A DNA stretch of 64,000 nucleotides from Acidovorax soli. GTDB taxonomy: Bacteria > Pseudomonadota > Gammaproteobacteria > Burkholderiales > Burkholderiaceae_C. Below the pieces are notes generated by a model. The model was not told where the DNA came from and made no database searches. It saw only the letters and a program-made list of their open reading frames with translations. Of the stretch, positions 53,235-61,863 are shown in pieces (the first letter of the stretch is position 1; every line of letters starts with the position of its first letter). Location of the stretch: contig NZ_JACHLK010000006.1 of assembly GCF_014207955.1 (NCBI RefSeq), positions 248,001 through 312,000 on the forward strand, given 5' to 3'. Both the position numbers and the translations under genes were made by a program.

Positions 53235-55313
53235 ATGCCCACGATTTCGGCCCCTGTTTCTGCAGATTCTGCCCCCCTGGTGGTGCGCGGCGCCTGCCCC
53301 CACGACTGCCCCGACACCTGCGCGCTGATCACCACCGTGGTCGATGGCGTGGCCACGCGCGTGCAGGGCAACCCTGAGCACGCCCACACCGATGGCGTGC
53401 TGTGCGCCAAGGTCTCGCGCTACACCGAGCGCAGCTACCACCCCGAGCGTGTGCTCACCCCGCTCAAGCGCAGCGGCCCCAAGGGCAGCGGCCAGTTCAC
53501 CCCCGTCAGCTGGGACGAAGCCCTGGCCGACATTGCGCAGCGCCTGACCACCATCGCCGCGCACGACCCCGAGGCCATCCTGCCCTACAGCTACGCGGGC
53601 ACCATGGGCATGGTGCAGGGCGAGAGCATGGACCGGCGCTTCTTCGCCCAGTTGGGCGCCTCGCTGCTGGACCGCACCATCTGCGCCTCGGCCGGTGCCG
53701 AGGCCCTGGTGCAGACCCTGGGCGGCAAGGTGGGCATGAAGGTGGAGTTCTTCGCCGAGGCGCAGCTCATCCTGATCTGGGGCAGCAACTCCATCGGCAG
53801 CAACCTGCACTTCTGGCGCTATGCGCAGCAGGCCAAGCGCAACGGCGCCAAGCTGGTCTGCATCGACCCGCGCAAGACCGAGACGGCCGACAAGTGCCAC
53901 GAGCACATCGCCCTGCGCCCCGGCACCGATGCCGCCCTGGCCCTGGCGCTGATGCACGAACTCATCGTGCACGACTGGCTGGACCATGACTACATCGCCC
54001 GCCACACCCTGGGCTGGGAAGGCCTGCGCGAGCGCGCCCTGCAGTGGCCACCCGAGCGCGCGGCCGAAGTCTGCGGCATCCCCGTGGAGCAGATCCGCCA
54101 GCTGGCAAAGGACTACGGCACCACGAAGCCCGCCGCCATCCGCCTGAACTACGGCATGCAGCGCGTGCGCGGCGGCGGCAATGCCGTGCGCGCCGTCACC
54201 TGCCTGCCCGCGCTCACGGGCGCCTGGCGCCACCGCGCGGGCGGCATGCTGCTGTCGAGCTCGGGCCAGTACCCGGTGCAGCGCGCCGTGCTGCAGCGCC
54301 CCGACCTGCTGGCCGGCCGCCGGCCGCGCACCATCAACATGTCCACCATCGGCGACGACCTGCTGCGCCCGGCCTCGCCCAGCTTCGGGCCCCAGGTGCA
54401 GGCCGTGGTGGTCTACAACAGCAACCCCGTGGCCGTGGCGCCCGATTCGGGCAAGGTGGTGCAGGGCTTTGCGCGCGAGGATTTGTTCACCGTGGTGCTG
54501 GAGCATTTCCACACCGACACGGCCGACTATGCCGACTACATCCTGCCGGCCACCACGCAACTCGAGCACTGGGACGTGCACCTCTCGTACGGCCACACCG
54601 ACGTGGTGCTCAACCGCCCCGCCATCGCACCGCTGGGCGATGCGCGCTCCAACGCGCAGATCTTCCGCGACCTGGCCGCGCACATGGGCTACACCGACCC
54701 CTGCTTTGCCGACGATGACGCCACCCTGTGCCGCCAGGCCTTTGGCGATGCCGTGGACTTTGCGCTGCTCGAATCGCAGGGCTTTGCCACGCTGGCCATG
54801 CCCGATGCGCCGTTTGCCGAGGGGCAGTTCCCCTCGCCCTCGGGCAAGTGCGAGTTCTACAGCGCGCGCCTGGCCGCTCAGGGCCTGGACGGCCTGCCCG
54901 ACCACCTGCCCAACTACGAGCTGCAGGGCAGCTCGGCCCAGTACCCGCTGGCCATGATCTCGCCGCCCGCGCGCAACTTCCTCAACTCGACCTTCGTCAA
55001 CGTGAAGACCCTGCGCGACATCGAGGGCCGGCCGCTGCTGGAAATCCACCCCGACGACGCCGAGGCACGCGGCATCGCCAACGACAGCATCGTGCGCGTG
55101 TTCAACGCCCGGGGCAGCTACCGCTGTCACGCCAGCGTGTCGCGCCGCGCCCGGCCCGGCGTGGTCAACGGCATGGGCATCTGGTGGCGCAAGCTGGGCC
55201 TGGACGGCACCAACGTCAACGAGATCACCAGCCAGGCCCTGACCGACCTGGGCCGCGCCCCCACCTTCTACGATTGCCTGGTGGAGGTGGAGGCGGTGAA
55301 CGAAACGGCCTGA
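53235..55313 (+). CDS. Molybdopterin-dependent oxidoreductase (COG0243 family)
   Basis: A 692-residue Mo/W-bisMGD enzyme. The N-terminal [4Fe-4S] motif is in ACPHDCPDTCALITT with a fourth Cys in VLCAKVSRY. MGMVQGESMDRRFFAQLG and DRTICASAGAEAL follow; the Mo ligand is probably the Ser or Cys in the latter segment. The C-terminal molydopterin-binding domain begins near 570 (LAMISPPARNFLNSTFVN). There is no Tat signal, so it is cytoplasmic. The family includes formate dehydrogenase-, thiosulfate- and DMSO-reductase-like enzymes; the reaction here cannot be told. It is a single-gene unit, convergent with the MFS gene. Confidence 0.9.
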   Translation: MPTISAPVSADSAPLVVRGACPHDCPDTCALITTVVDGVATRVQGNPEHAHTDGVLCAKVSRYTERSYHPERVLTPLKRSGPKGSGQFTPVSWDEALADIAQRLTTIAAHDPEAILPYSYAGTMGMVQGESMDRRFFAQLGASLLDRTICASAGAEALVQTLGGKVGMKVEFFAEAQLILIWGSNSIGSNLHFWRYAQQAKRNGAKLVCIDPRKTETADKCHEHIALRPGTDAALALALMHELIVHDWLDHDYIARHTLGWEGLRERALQWPPERAAEVCGIPVEQIRQLAKDYGTTKPAAIRLNYGMQRVRGGGNAVRAVTCLPALTGAWRHRAGGMLLSSSGQYPVQRAVLQRPDLLAGRRPRTINMSTIGDDLLRPASPSFGPQVQAVVVYNSNPVAVAPDSGKVVQGFAREDLFTVVLEHFHTDTADYADYILPATTQLEHWDVHLSYGHTDVVLNRPAIAPLGDARSNAQIFRDLAAHMGYTDPCFADDDATLCRQAFGDAVDFALLESQGFATLAMPDAPFAEGQFPSPSGKCEFYSARLAAQGLDGLPDHLPNYELQGSSAQYPLAMISPPARNFLNSTFVNVKTLRDIEGRPLLEIHPDDAEARGIANDSIVRVFNARGSYRCHASVSRRARPGVVNGMGIWWRKLGLDGTNVNEITSQALTDLGRAPTFYDCLVEVEAVNETA

Positions 55314-55317
55314 ACCC

Positions 55318-56940
55318 TCACGCCCCGGGCGCCAGCGCCAGGTAGTGGTGCACCGCGGGCTTGTCCGGGCCCTGGTGGAAACGCAGCGCCTGCGCCTGCA
55401 GATCGGCATCGGCCTGGGAGACCCGGTCGTGCTGGCGCAGGTGCTCGGCCCAGGATTCGACCAGGAACCATTCGATCACGCGCCCGGGCTCGCCCGTGTG
55501 CTCGGCCACCCCCCAGGCATAGGCCCCGTCGCGACGGCGCTCCGCGGCCACCCGTTGCATGGCCTGCAGAAAGGCCGGCTGGTCCTCCTTGCGGATGCGG
55601 TATTCGACCTGCACCATGACCGGGCCGCGGTCGTGCGCCACCGGCTCCGCCAGCAGGGGCTCGGGCCAGTGGCGCGAGGGCTGCAGGTCGGCCTCGCCCG
55701 TGGGCAGCTTGACGCGGTGGAACACGAAGGCCACCACCACCAGCCCGGCTGCGCCGATGAGCAGCGTGGCCGCCACTCCGAGTTGCCCCGCCACCAGGCC
55801 CCAGCCCAGGCTGCCGGCCGCCATGGCGCCGTTGAACACCATGAGGTAGATGGCCAGGCCGCGCCCACGCACCCAGTTGGGCAGAACCGCCTGGGCCACG
55901 CCGTTGAGCGTGGTCAGCGCAATGATCCAGCCCAGGCCCAGCACCAGCATCAGGGCCACGGCGGCCCACTGCGGTGGAGCCAGGGTGAGCACAGCCATCA
56001 CCCCGGCCGTGAGCAGCGAGGCGGTGAGCACCAGGCCATCGGTGTCGAGCTTGCGGCGCAGCTTGGGCAGCAGCACCGCGCCCAGGATGGCACCCGCGCC
56101 CACCGCCCCCAGCAGCACGCCATAGAACCCGGCCGAGCCACCCAGCATGCGCCGGGCCACCAGGGGCAGCAGCGCCCATACGGAGCTGGCGAACAGGAAG
56201 AACACCGCCGCGCGCAGCAGCACCACGTGCAGCTCGCGGCTGGCGCGGGCATAGCGCACGCCGGCGCGGAAGGCGCCGAAGAACTGCTCGCCGCGCCCGG
56301 TGTCCACCGCCGCCGGCCGGCGCCACCACAGCAGGGCCGCGATCACGAACACATAGCTCAGCACATCCAGGCCATAGGCCGCGGCCGCACCAAAGCTGGC
56401 CAGCAGCAGGCCGCCCACCGCCGGGCCCACGGCGCGCGCGATGTTGATGCCCAGGGAGTTAAGCGCCACGGCATTGCGCAGCTCGCTGCGCGGCACCAGT
56501 TCGGGCACGATGGACTGCCAGGTGGGCCCCATGAGCGCGGCCCCCACGCCGCCCAGGAAGGTCAGCGCGATCAGGTACTCCACCGTGAGCGTGTGGGTGT
56601 GGGCCAGCAGCAGCAGGGCACCGCTGACCCCGGCCAGCAGTATCTGCACGGCGATCAGGAAGCGCCGCCGGTCCAGGATGTCCGACAGCACGCCCGCCGG
56701 CAGTGCCAGCAGAAAGACAGGCAGCGTGGCCGCCGTCTGCACCAGGGCCACGGCCGTGGGGCTGGTGGAGAGCTCGGTCACCATCCAGGCGCTGGCCACG
56801 TCGCGCATGAAGCTGCCGATATTGCCCAGCACCGTGGCAGCCCAGAGCACCGCGAACACCGGCAGGCGCAGCGGGGCAAACGCGCCGCCGCCGGCTGCAG
56901 CAGCCGATTGCGCGGAGGGGTGTTGGTGTTCATGCGCCAT
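55318..56940 (-). CDS. MFS transporter (MFS_3/EntS type) with C-terminal ABM-like domain
   Basis: A 540-residue protein. Residues ~20-420 form a major-facilitator exporter with LWAATVLGNIGSFMRDVASAWMVTEL (TM1) and the A-loop GVLSDILDRRRFL between TM2 and TM3. From about 440 a soluble domain follows (MVQVEYRIRKEDQPAFLQAM to FLVESWAEHLRQHDRVS), a dimeric alpha-beta barrel of the antibiotic-monooxygenase type often seen at the end of this MFS group. It likely exports a small organic molecule or siderophore-like compound. Its ATG overlaps the DoxX gene by 11 bases, so it is in an operon with that gene and the amidohydrolase. Confidence 0.88.
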   Translation of the reverse strand: MAHEHQHPSAQSAAAAGGGAFAPLRLPVFAVLWAATVLGNIGSFMRDVASAWMVTELSTSPTAVALVQTAATLPVFLLALPAGVLSDILDRRRFLIAVQILLAGVSGALLLLAHTHTLTVEYLIALTFLGGVGAALMGPTWQSIVPELVPRSELRNAVALNSLGINIARAVGPAVGGLLLASFGAAAAYGLDVLSYVFVIAALLWWRRPAAVDTGRGEQFFGAFRAGVRYARASRELHVVLLRAAVFFLFASSVWALLPLVARRMLGGSAGFYGVLLGAVGAGAILGAVLLPKLRRKLDTDGLVLTASLLTAGVMAVLTLAPPQWAAVALMLVLGLGWIIALTTLNGVAQAVLPNWVRGRGLAIYLMVFNGAMAAGSLGWGLVAGQLGVAATLLIGAAGLVVVAFVFHRVKLPTGEADLQPSRHWPEPLLAEPVAHDRGPVMVQVEYRIRKEDQPAFLQAMQRVAAERRRDGAYAWGVAEHTGEPGRVIEWFLVESWAEHLRQHDRVSQADADLQAQALRFHQGPDKPAVHHYLALAPGA

Positions 56941-57340
56941 GCAGGCCTCCCAGGTCGTGCCAGGCCACGAGGACGAATCCGCCCGCCAGGCCCCAATGTT
57001 CGAAGAATGCGTTGGCCGTGGCCCGGCGCTCTGCCGGGGCGGCCTGCCAGAAGCGGTCGGCCACGAAGGCGGCCAGCACCGTGAAGCCCGCCAGGGCCAG
57101 TGCCCCCAGCCACCGGTACCAGCCCGAGACCACGAGGGCCGAGGCACCCAGTTGCAGCGCGATGGTGGCCAGCGCGATCGGTGCGGCCGGCGCCAGGCCA
57201 AAGTGCCGCATCTCGGCCACGGCACCGCCAAAGTCGCGCGCCTTGGTGATACCGCCCTGCAGGTAGGCGGCACACAGGCACAGCAGGGCCAGCGACTGCA
57301 CCCAGGGGGCGGTCGCTGCGGAATGAAGAGTCTCTGCCAT
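56930..57340 (-). CDS. DoxX-family membrane protein
   Basis: A 136-residue protein with four predicted membrane helices (including SLALLCLCAAYLQGGITKARDF and ALATIALQLGASALVVSG). The pattern QGGITKxxDF and the GAxALVVSGWYRWLGALAL helix match the DoxX/SURF4 fold; such proteins are often linked to redox stress or to quinone reduction. ATG 57340 shares one base with the TAA of the amidohydrolase gene (TAATG, 57338-57342). Its 3' end overlaps the MFS gene. Confidence 0.82.
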   Translation of the reverse strand: MAETLHSAATAPWVQSLALLCLCAAYLQGGITKARDFGGAVAEMRHFGLAPAAPIALATIALQLGASALVVSGWYRWLGALALAGFTVLAAFVADRFWQAAPAERRATANAFFEHWGLAGGFVLVAWHDLGGLHGA

Positions 57341-59229
57341 TACACCGCCCAGCAGGCGCAGCCGAGCGCCCCCCAGAAGCCCTTGAGGTCGGCAATCGGC
57401 AACTGGCTGCTCCACGCCGTGGCGTGCTGGTGGCCGTGCACATTGCAGTCGTTGGCGCAGGCACAGGCCGCCGCCGCGCGGCGCATCACGGCCTGCAGCG
57501 GCGCGCCTTCCTGGTCGCCCCAGGCGCCATAGCCGCCGAAGGTGCGCACGGGCGACCAGTCGGGCATGGCCGGCGGCGGCGCGGCGCCATCGTGCGCGGC
57601 GAAATCGCCCGCGCCATAGACCACCTTGCCGCCCACCACGGTGAGCAGGGCCGTGGTGTCGGCGATGTCGGACTCGGGGCAGGCGAAGAAGTCGCGGTCG
57701 GGCACCACCAGGTCGGCGAGCTGGCCCACCTCAATGCGGCCCTTCTTGCCCTCTTCATTGCTGAACCAGGTCACGTTCTCGGTCCACATGCGCAATGCGG
57801 CCTCGCGGTCTAGGCAGTTGCGCTGCGGGGTCAGCTGCAGGCCGCCCACGGTCTTGCCCGTGACCAGCCAGGACAGCGAGACCCAGGGGTTGTACGAGGC
57901 CACGCGCGTAGCGTCGGTGCCGGCGGAGACCTTGACGCCTTTTTCCAGCATGCGCTTGACGGGCGGCGTGGCCTCGGCCGCGCCAGCGCCGTAGCGCTCG
58001 ACGAAGTACTCGCCCTGGTAGGCCATGCGGTGCTGCACGGCCACGCCGCCGCCCAGCGCGGCGATGCGGTCGATGGAGCGCTCGGAAATGGTCTCGGCAT
58101 GGTCGAAGAACCAGTTCAGGCCGGCCAGCGGCGTGTCGCGGTTCACCTTCTCGAACACGTCGAGCGCACGTGTGATGGTTTCGTCGTAGGTGGCGTGCAT
58201 GCGCCAGGGCCAGCGGTTCTGCGCGAGGATGCGCACCACCTCTTCGAGGTCGTCCTCCATCTCCGGGCCCATCTCGGGCCGCGGCTGGCGGAAGTCCTCG
58301 AAGTCGGCGGCCGAGAACACCAGCATCTCGCCCGCGCCGTTGTGGCGGAAGTAGTCCGTGCCCTGCTTGTACTGCGAGGTGGCCGTCCAGTGCAGGAAAT
58401 CCTCTTTCTCCTGCTTGGGCTTTTGCGTGAACAGGTTGTAGGCCAGGCGGATGGTGAGCTGGTCGGCATCGGCCAGTTCCTGGATCACCGCATAGTCGTC
58501 CGGGTAGGCCTGGAAGCCCCCGCCCGCATCGATGGCGCCCGTCACGCCCAGGCGGTTGAGTTCGCGCATGAAGTGGCGCGTGGAATTGACCTGGTAGTCG
58601 TGCGGCAGCTTGGGGCCCTTGGCCAGCGTGGCGTACAGGATGGCGGCGTTGGGCTTGGCCAGCAACAGGCCCGTGGGGTTGCCCGCGCTGTCGCGCACGA
58701 TCTCGCCGCCCGGGGGCGCGGGTGTTTCGCGCGTGTAGCCCACGGCGCGCAGCGCGGCGGCGTTGAGCAGGGCGCGGTCATACAGGTGCAGGATGAACAC
58801 CGGCGTGTCGGGCGCCACGGCGTTGAGCTCGGCAATCGTGGGCAGGCGCTTCTCGGCGAACTGGTGCTCGGTGAAGCCGCCCACCACGCGCACCCATTGC
58901 GGCGCGGGCGTCACCGCCACCTGGCGGCGCAGCATGGCCATGGCATCGGCCAGGCTGCGCACGCCGTCCCAGCGCAGCTCCATGTTGAAGTTCAGGCCGC
59001 CGCGGATGATGTGCAGGTGGTTGTCGATGAGGCCGGGCAGGACGGAGCGGCCCTGCAGGTCGATGGCGCGCGTGCCGGGGCCGGCCAGCGGCAGGATCTC
59101 GCGGTCCGTGCCGACTGCTGTGAAGCGGCCACCGGTGATGGCCACGGCGCTGGCCGTGGGCTGGGCCCGGTTGAGCGTGGTGAAGCGGCCGTGGTGCAGG
59201 ATCAGGTCGGGCGTGCTGGTCTGGGCCAT
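57340..59229 (-). CDS. YtcJ-type metal-dependent amidohydrolase
   Basis: A 629-residue COG1574-type amidohydrolase. The first metal motif is in SVLPGLIDNHLHIIRGG (His-x-His), the second in NWFFDHAETISERS and the catalytic Asp in VSAGTDATRVASYNPW. An N-terminal small beta-sandwich (LILHHGRFTTLNRAQPTASAVAI) and C-terminal return to it (QLADLVVPDRDFFACPE) complete the fold. The C-terminal 60 residues are Cys/Ala-rich (ACACANDCNVHGHQH) and unusual. It heads an operon with DoxX and MFS genes. Substrate unknown; an N-acyl or cyclic amide is likely. Confidence 0.88.
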   Translation of the reverse strand: MAQTSTPDLILHHGRFTTLNRAQPTASAVAITGGRFTAVGTDREILPLAGPGTRAIDLQGRSVLPGLIDNHLHIIRGGLNFNMELRWDGVRSLADAMAMLRRQVAVTPAPQWVRVVGGFTEHQFAEKRLPTIAELNAVAPDTPVFILHLYDRALLNAAALRAVGYTRETPAPPGGEIVRDSAGNPTGLLLAKPNAAILYATLAKGPKLPHDYQVNSTRHFMRELNRLGVTGAIDAGGGFQAYPDDYAVIQELADADQLTIRLAYNLFTQKPKQEKEDFLHWTATSQYKQGTDYFRHNGAGEMLVFSAADFEDFRQPRPEMGPEMEDDLEEVVRILAQNRWPWRMHATYDETITRALDVFEKVNRDTPLAGLNWFFDHAETISERSIDRIAALGGGVAVQHRMAYQGEYFVERYGAGAAEATPPVKRMLEKGVKVSAGTDATRVASYNPWVSLSWLVTGKTVGGLQLTPQRNCLDREAALRMWTENVTWFSNEEGKKGRIEVGQLADLVVPDRDFFACPESDIADTTALLTVVGGKVVYGAGDFAAHDGAAPPPAMPDWSPVRTFGGYGAWGDQEGAPLQAVMRRAAAACACANDCNVHGHQHATAWSSQLPIADLKGFWGALGCACWAV

Positions 59230-59330
59230 GGGAGGGGTTCTTTCAGGGACGGGAGGGGGAAGACAGGCGCCGCAGTATCGGGCACCTGCCGGGTCATCGC
59301 GATCAAAACGCAGGGCCGGCGCCCCTGCCG

Positions 59331-59984
59331 TCAGCCTTCGTGGGCGTTGAACATGGTCTTGGCGTAGGTAATGCCCAGACCGTAACCGCCGCCGAACTTC
59401 TTGGCGATGCCGGTCGTCATGTCGTAGGTCTCACCGCGCGCCCAGTCGCGCTGCAGCTCCAGCAGGTACTGCAGGGACGTGATGGGCCGTGCACCGGCCT
59501 GCACCATGCGCTCCATGGCGCGGTTGTGGGCCTCGGTGGAGATATCGCCGCTGGCGTCGGCGATCACGTAGACCTCGAAGCCCTGGTCCAGCGCCGACAG
59601 GGCCGGCCCCACGATACAGACGCTGGTCCACAGGCCGGCCAGCACGATGCGTGGCTTGCCGATGGCGTTGATGCGCTCGATCACGGCCGCATCCTCCCAG
59701 GTGTTCATGGAGGTGCGGTCCAGCAGCGCCTGACCGGGGAACGGGGCCGTGACTTCCTCGAACATGGGGCCCGAGAAGCTCTTCTCGGCCACCGTGGTGA
59801 GGATGGTCGGCACCTTGAAGCCCGCGGCGGCGCTGGCCACCAGGCCGGCGTTGGAGCGCAGCGTGATCGCGTCGATGGAATGCGTGGCAAAGGCCATCTG
59901 CGACTGGAAGTCGATCATCACCAGGGTGTGGTCGTTGGGGGTCAGCAGCGTGGAACCGGCGGTGGGCTTGGCGATAGGTGTCAT
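59331..59984 (-). CDS. Isochorismatase-family hydrolase (YcaC-like)
   Basis: A 217-residue cysteine hydrolase. The nucleophile lies in LAGLWTSVCIVGPALSAL (Cys about 123); an early Asp (MIDFQSQMAF) and the Lys of AEKSFSGPM complete the probable catalytic triad. The length and FxVYVIADASGDISTEAHNRAMERM-like segment resemble YcaC-type members of unknown substrate rather than true isochorismatase. It lies 50 bases after the pirin gene in the same unit, under the divergent LysR. Confidence 0.9.
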   Translation of the reverse strand: MTPIAKPTAGSTLLTPNDHTLVMIDFQSQMAFATHSIDAITLRSNAGLVASAAAGFKVPTILTTVAEKSFSGPMFEEVTAPFPGQALLDRTSMNTWEDAAVIERINAIGKPRIVLAGLWTSVCIVGPALSALDQGFEVYVIADASGDISTEAHNRAMERMVQAGARPITSLQYLLELQRDWARGETYDMTTGIAKKFGGGYGLGITYAKTMFNAHEG

Positions 59985-60034
59985 GGGAATCTCCTTGGAA
60001 CGTTGGGAAAAATTGGGTTGAGGGAAAGCGGAAC

Positions 60035-60760
60035 TCAGCGGGGCATCGTGGGCAGTTCGTTGGGGCGCAGGTCGAACACCAGCACCTCGGCCTGCTCGCC
60101 GTCGGCAAAGCGCAGCGCCTCGGGTTCGCGGATGCGGGCGCCGTCGCCTTCGGACAGGCGCTCGCCGTTGACCGTGAGGCTGCCGCGGGCCACATGCACA
60201 TACACATGGCGGTCGGCACCGACGTCCAGCGTGGCGGACTCAGCACCGTCGAACAGGCCGGCATAGACCCGGGCGTCCTGGTTCACGGCCAGGGAGCCGT
60301 CGGCGCCCTCGGGCGAGATGATCTGGCGCAGGCGGCCGCGCTTGTCGGCCTCGCTGAAGTGCACCTGCTGGTAGCGGGGGCTTGCACCGCGCACACCGGG
60401 CACGAGCCAGATCTGCAGGAAGTGCACGGGCTCGTCGCCCGAGTGGTTGAACTCGCTGTGCTCCACGCCGGTGCCGGCGCTCATCATCTGCACGTCACCG
60501 GGGCGGATGACCGAGCCCGTGCCCATGGAGTCCTTGTGCTCCAGCGCGCCTTCGAGCACGTAGGAAAAGATTTCCATGTCGCGGTGGCCGTGGGTGCCAA
60601 AACCCTTGGAAGGGGCCACGCGGTCGTCATTGATCACCAGCAGGTCCGAGAAGCCTTGCTGCTTGAGGTCACGGTAGTGGCCGAACGAGAAGGTGTGGCG
60701 GGAGTGCAGCCAGCCGTGATTGGCGTTGCCGCGTTGGTGGGCTTTGCGGATGTCGAGCAT
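60035..60760 (-). CDS. Pirin-family protein (YhhW-type bicupin)
   Basis: A 241-residue bicupin. The metal site is in GFGTHGHRDMEIFSYVLEG and GVEHSEFNHS (three His plus Glu); HTFSFGHYRD near the start is the pirin signature. YhhW from E. coli, of this type, has quercetin 2,3-dioxygenase activity; the physiological role is uncertain. It is first in a pirin-isochorismatase unit that diverges from a LysR regulator. Confidence 0.92.
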   Translation of the reverse strand: MLDIRKAHQRGNANHGWLHSRHTFSFGHYRDLKQQGFSDLLVINDDRVAPSKGFGTHGHRDMEIFSYVLEGALEHKDSMGTGSVIRPGDVQMMSAGTGVEHSEFNHSGDEPVHFLQIWLVPGVRGASPRYQQVHFSEADKRGRLRQIISPEGADGSLAVNQDARVYAGLFDGAESATLDVGADRHVYVHVARGSLTVNGERLSEGDGARIREPEALRFADGEQAEVLVFDLRPNELPTMPR

Positions 60761-60906
60761 GGTGATGTCCTTTCTTCAGATTCGATGTGATTCACACTGG
60801 GCACCTGGACCTGTCATCGGGTAGTTTTCAGAGAGCTGCAGTGCTCGGATGAAGAAAGTATCTCGCTGCAGAGGGGGCCGTAGGTTGAAACATCAAGCAC
60901 CCTATG

Positions 60907-60921
60907 ATCGATAATTTCGAT
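60907..60921. promoter_or_regulatory. Palindrome in the pirin-LysR divergent spacer
   Basis: ATCGATAATTTCGAT fits a LysR T-N11-A dyad and has a symmetric extension on both sides (60904-60924). It lies 25 bases before the LysR start chosen here, and 147 bases from the pirin start. Confidence 0.5.
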
Positions 60922-60945
60922 GATGGAAATTCCCCGCTTTTCGCC

Positions 60946-61848
60946 ATGCTGAAACTGACCCTCGAAGCCATCGAACTCGTGGACGCCATCGCGCGGCACG
61001 GCTCCTTTGCGGGCGCGTCCGAACAACTGCACAAGGTGCCGTCCACCATCTCCTACGCCGTGGGCAAGCTCGAAGAGCAATTGGGCTTCGCGCTGTTCAC
61101 GCGCAACGGGCCGCGCGTGACCCTCACGCCTGCGGGGCAGGAGATGCTGAAGGAAGGCCGCTGGCTGCTGGTGGCCGCCGGCCACCTGGAATCGCGCATG
61201 CGCCAGATCGCCACGGGCTTCGAGTCGGAGCTGCGCCTGGTGCACGACTCGCTGATCCCCACCAGCGCCTTCAACGACGACATCTGCGCCTTCGAGGACC
61301 TGAACTGCGGCACGCGCCTGCGCATCGGCTGCGAGGCGCTCACCGGCACCTGGGAGGCGCTGCGCGAAGGCCGGGCCGACATCATCGTGGCGGCCGGCGA
61401 GGGCCCGGCCGGCGGCGGCTACAAGGCCGTGGCCGTGGGCAGCCTCGCGTTCGCGTTCTGCGTGACGGCCACGCACCCGCTCGCGCAACTCAAACGCCCA
61501 CTGGCGCGCAACGACCTGCTGGAGCACACGGCCGTGGTGGTGGGCGATGGCGCGCGCTCATTGTCCGACCGCACCGTGGGCCTGCTGGCAGGGCAGCGGC
61601 GCATCACCGTGCCCTCGATGGCGGCCAAGATCGCCTGCCAGAGCGCGGGCCTGGGCCACGGCTTCGTACCGCGCGCCTGCGTGCGCCACGAGCTGGAGAG
61701 CGGCATTTTGGTCGAGCTGGCGGTGCAGGAGCCGCGCGCCGACGAGACCTTCTGGCTGGCCTGGAAGCCCGAGCACATGGGCGAAGCGCTCAAGTGGTGG
61801 CGCCAGCGGCTGGACCGGCCGCTGCTGCCGGGGATCCTGCCCTATTGA
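60946..61848 (+). CDS. LysR-family regulator divergent from the pirin operon
   Basis: A 300-residue LysR protein. The helix-turn-helix is MLKLTLEAIELVDAIARHGSFAGASEQLHKVPSTISYAVGKLEEQLG (1-47). The effector domain begins near 90 with ELRLVHDSLIPTSAFND. ATG 60946 gives the family N-terminus; an earlier in-frame ATG at 60904 would place the palindromic operator inside the gene. No strong ribosome-binding site is visible. It likely activates the pirin-isochorismatase unit under an oxidant or quinone-like signal; the effector is unknown. Confidence 0.9.
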   Translation: MLKLTLEAIELVDAIARHGSFAGASEQLHKVPSTISYAVGKLEEQLGFALFTRNGPRVTLTPAGQEMLKEGRWLLVAAGHLESRMRQIATGFESELRLVHDSLIPTSAFNDDICAFEDLNCGTRLRIGCEALTGTWEALREGRADIIVAAGEGPAGGGYKAVAVGSLAFAFCVTATHPLAQLKRPLARNDLLEHTAVVVGDGARSLSDRTVGLLAGQRRITVPSMAAKIACQSAGLGHGFVPRACVRHELESGILVELAVQEPRADETFWLAWKPEHMGEALKWWRQRLDRPLLPGILPY

Positions 61849-61863
61849 CCCCGTCCAGCCTGC

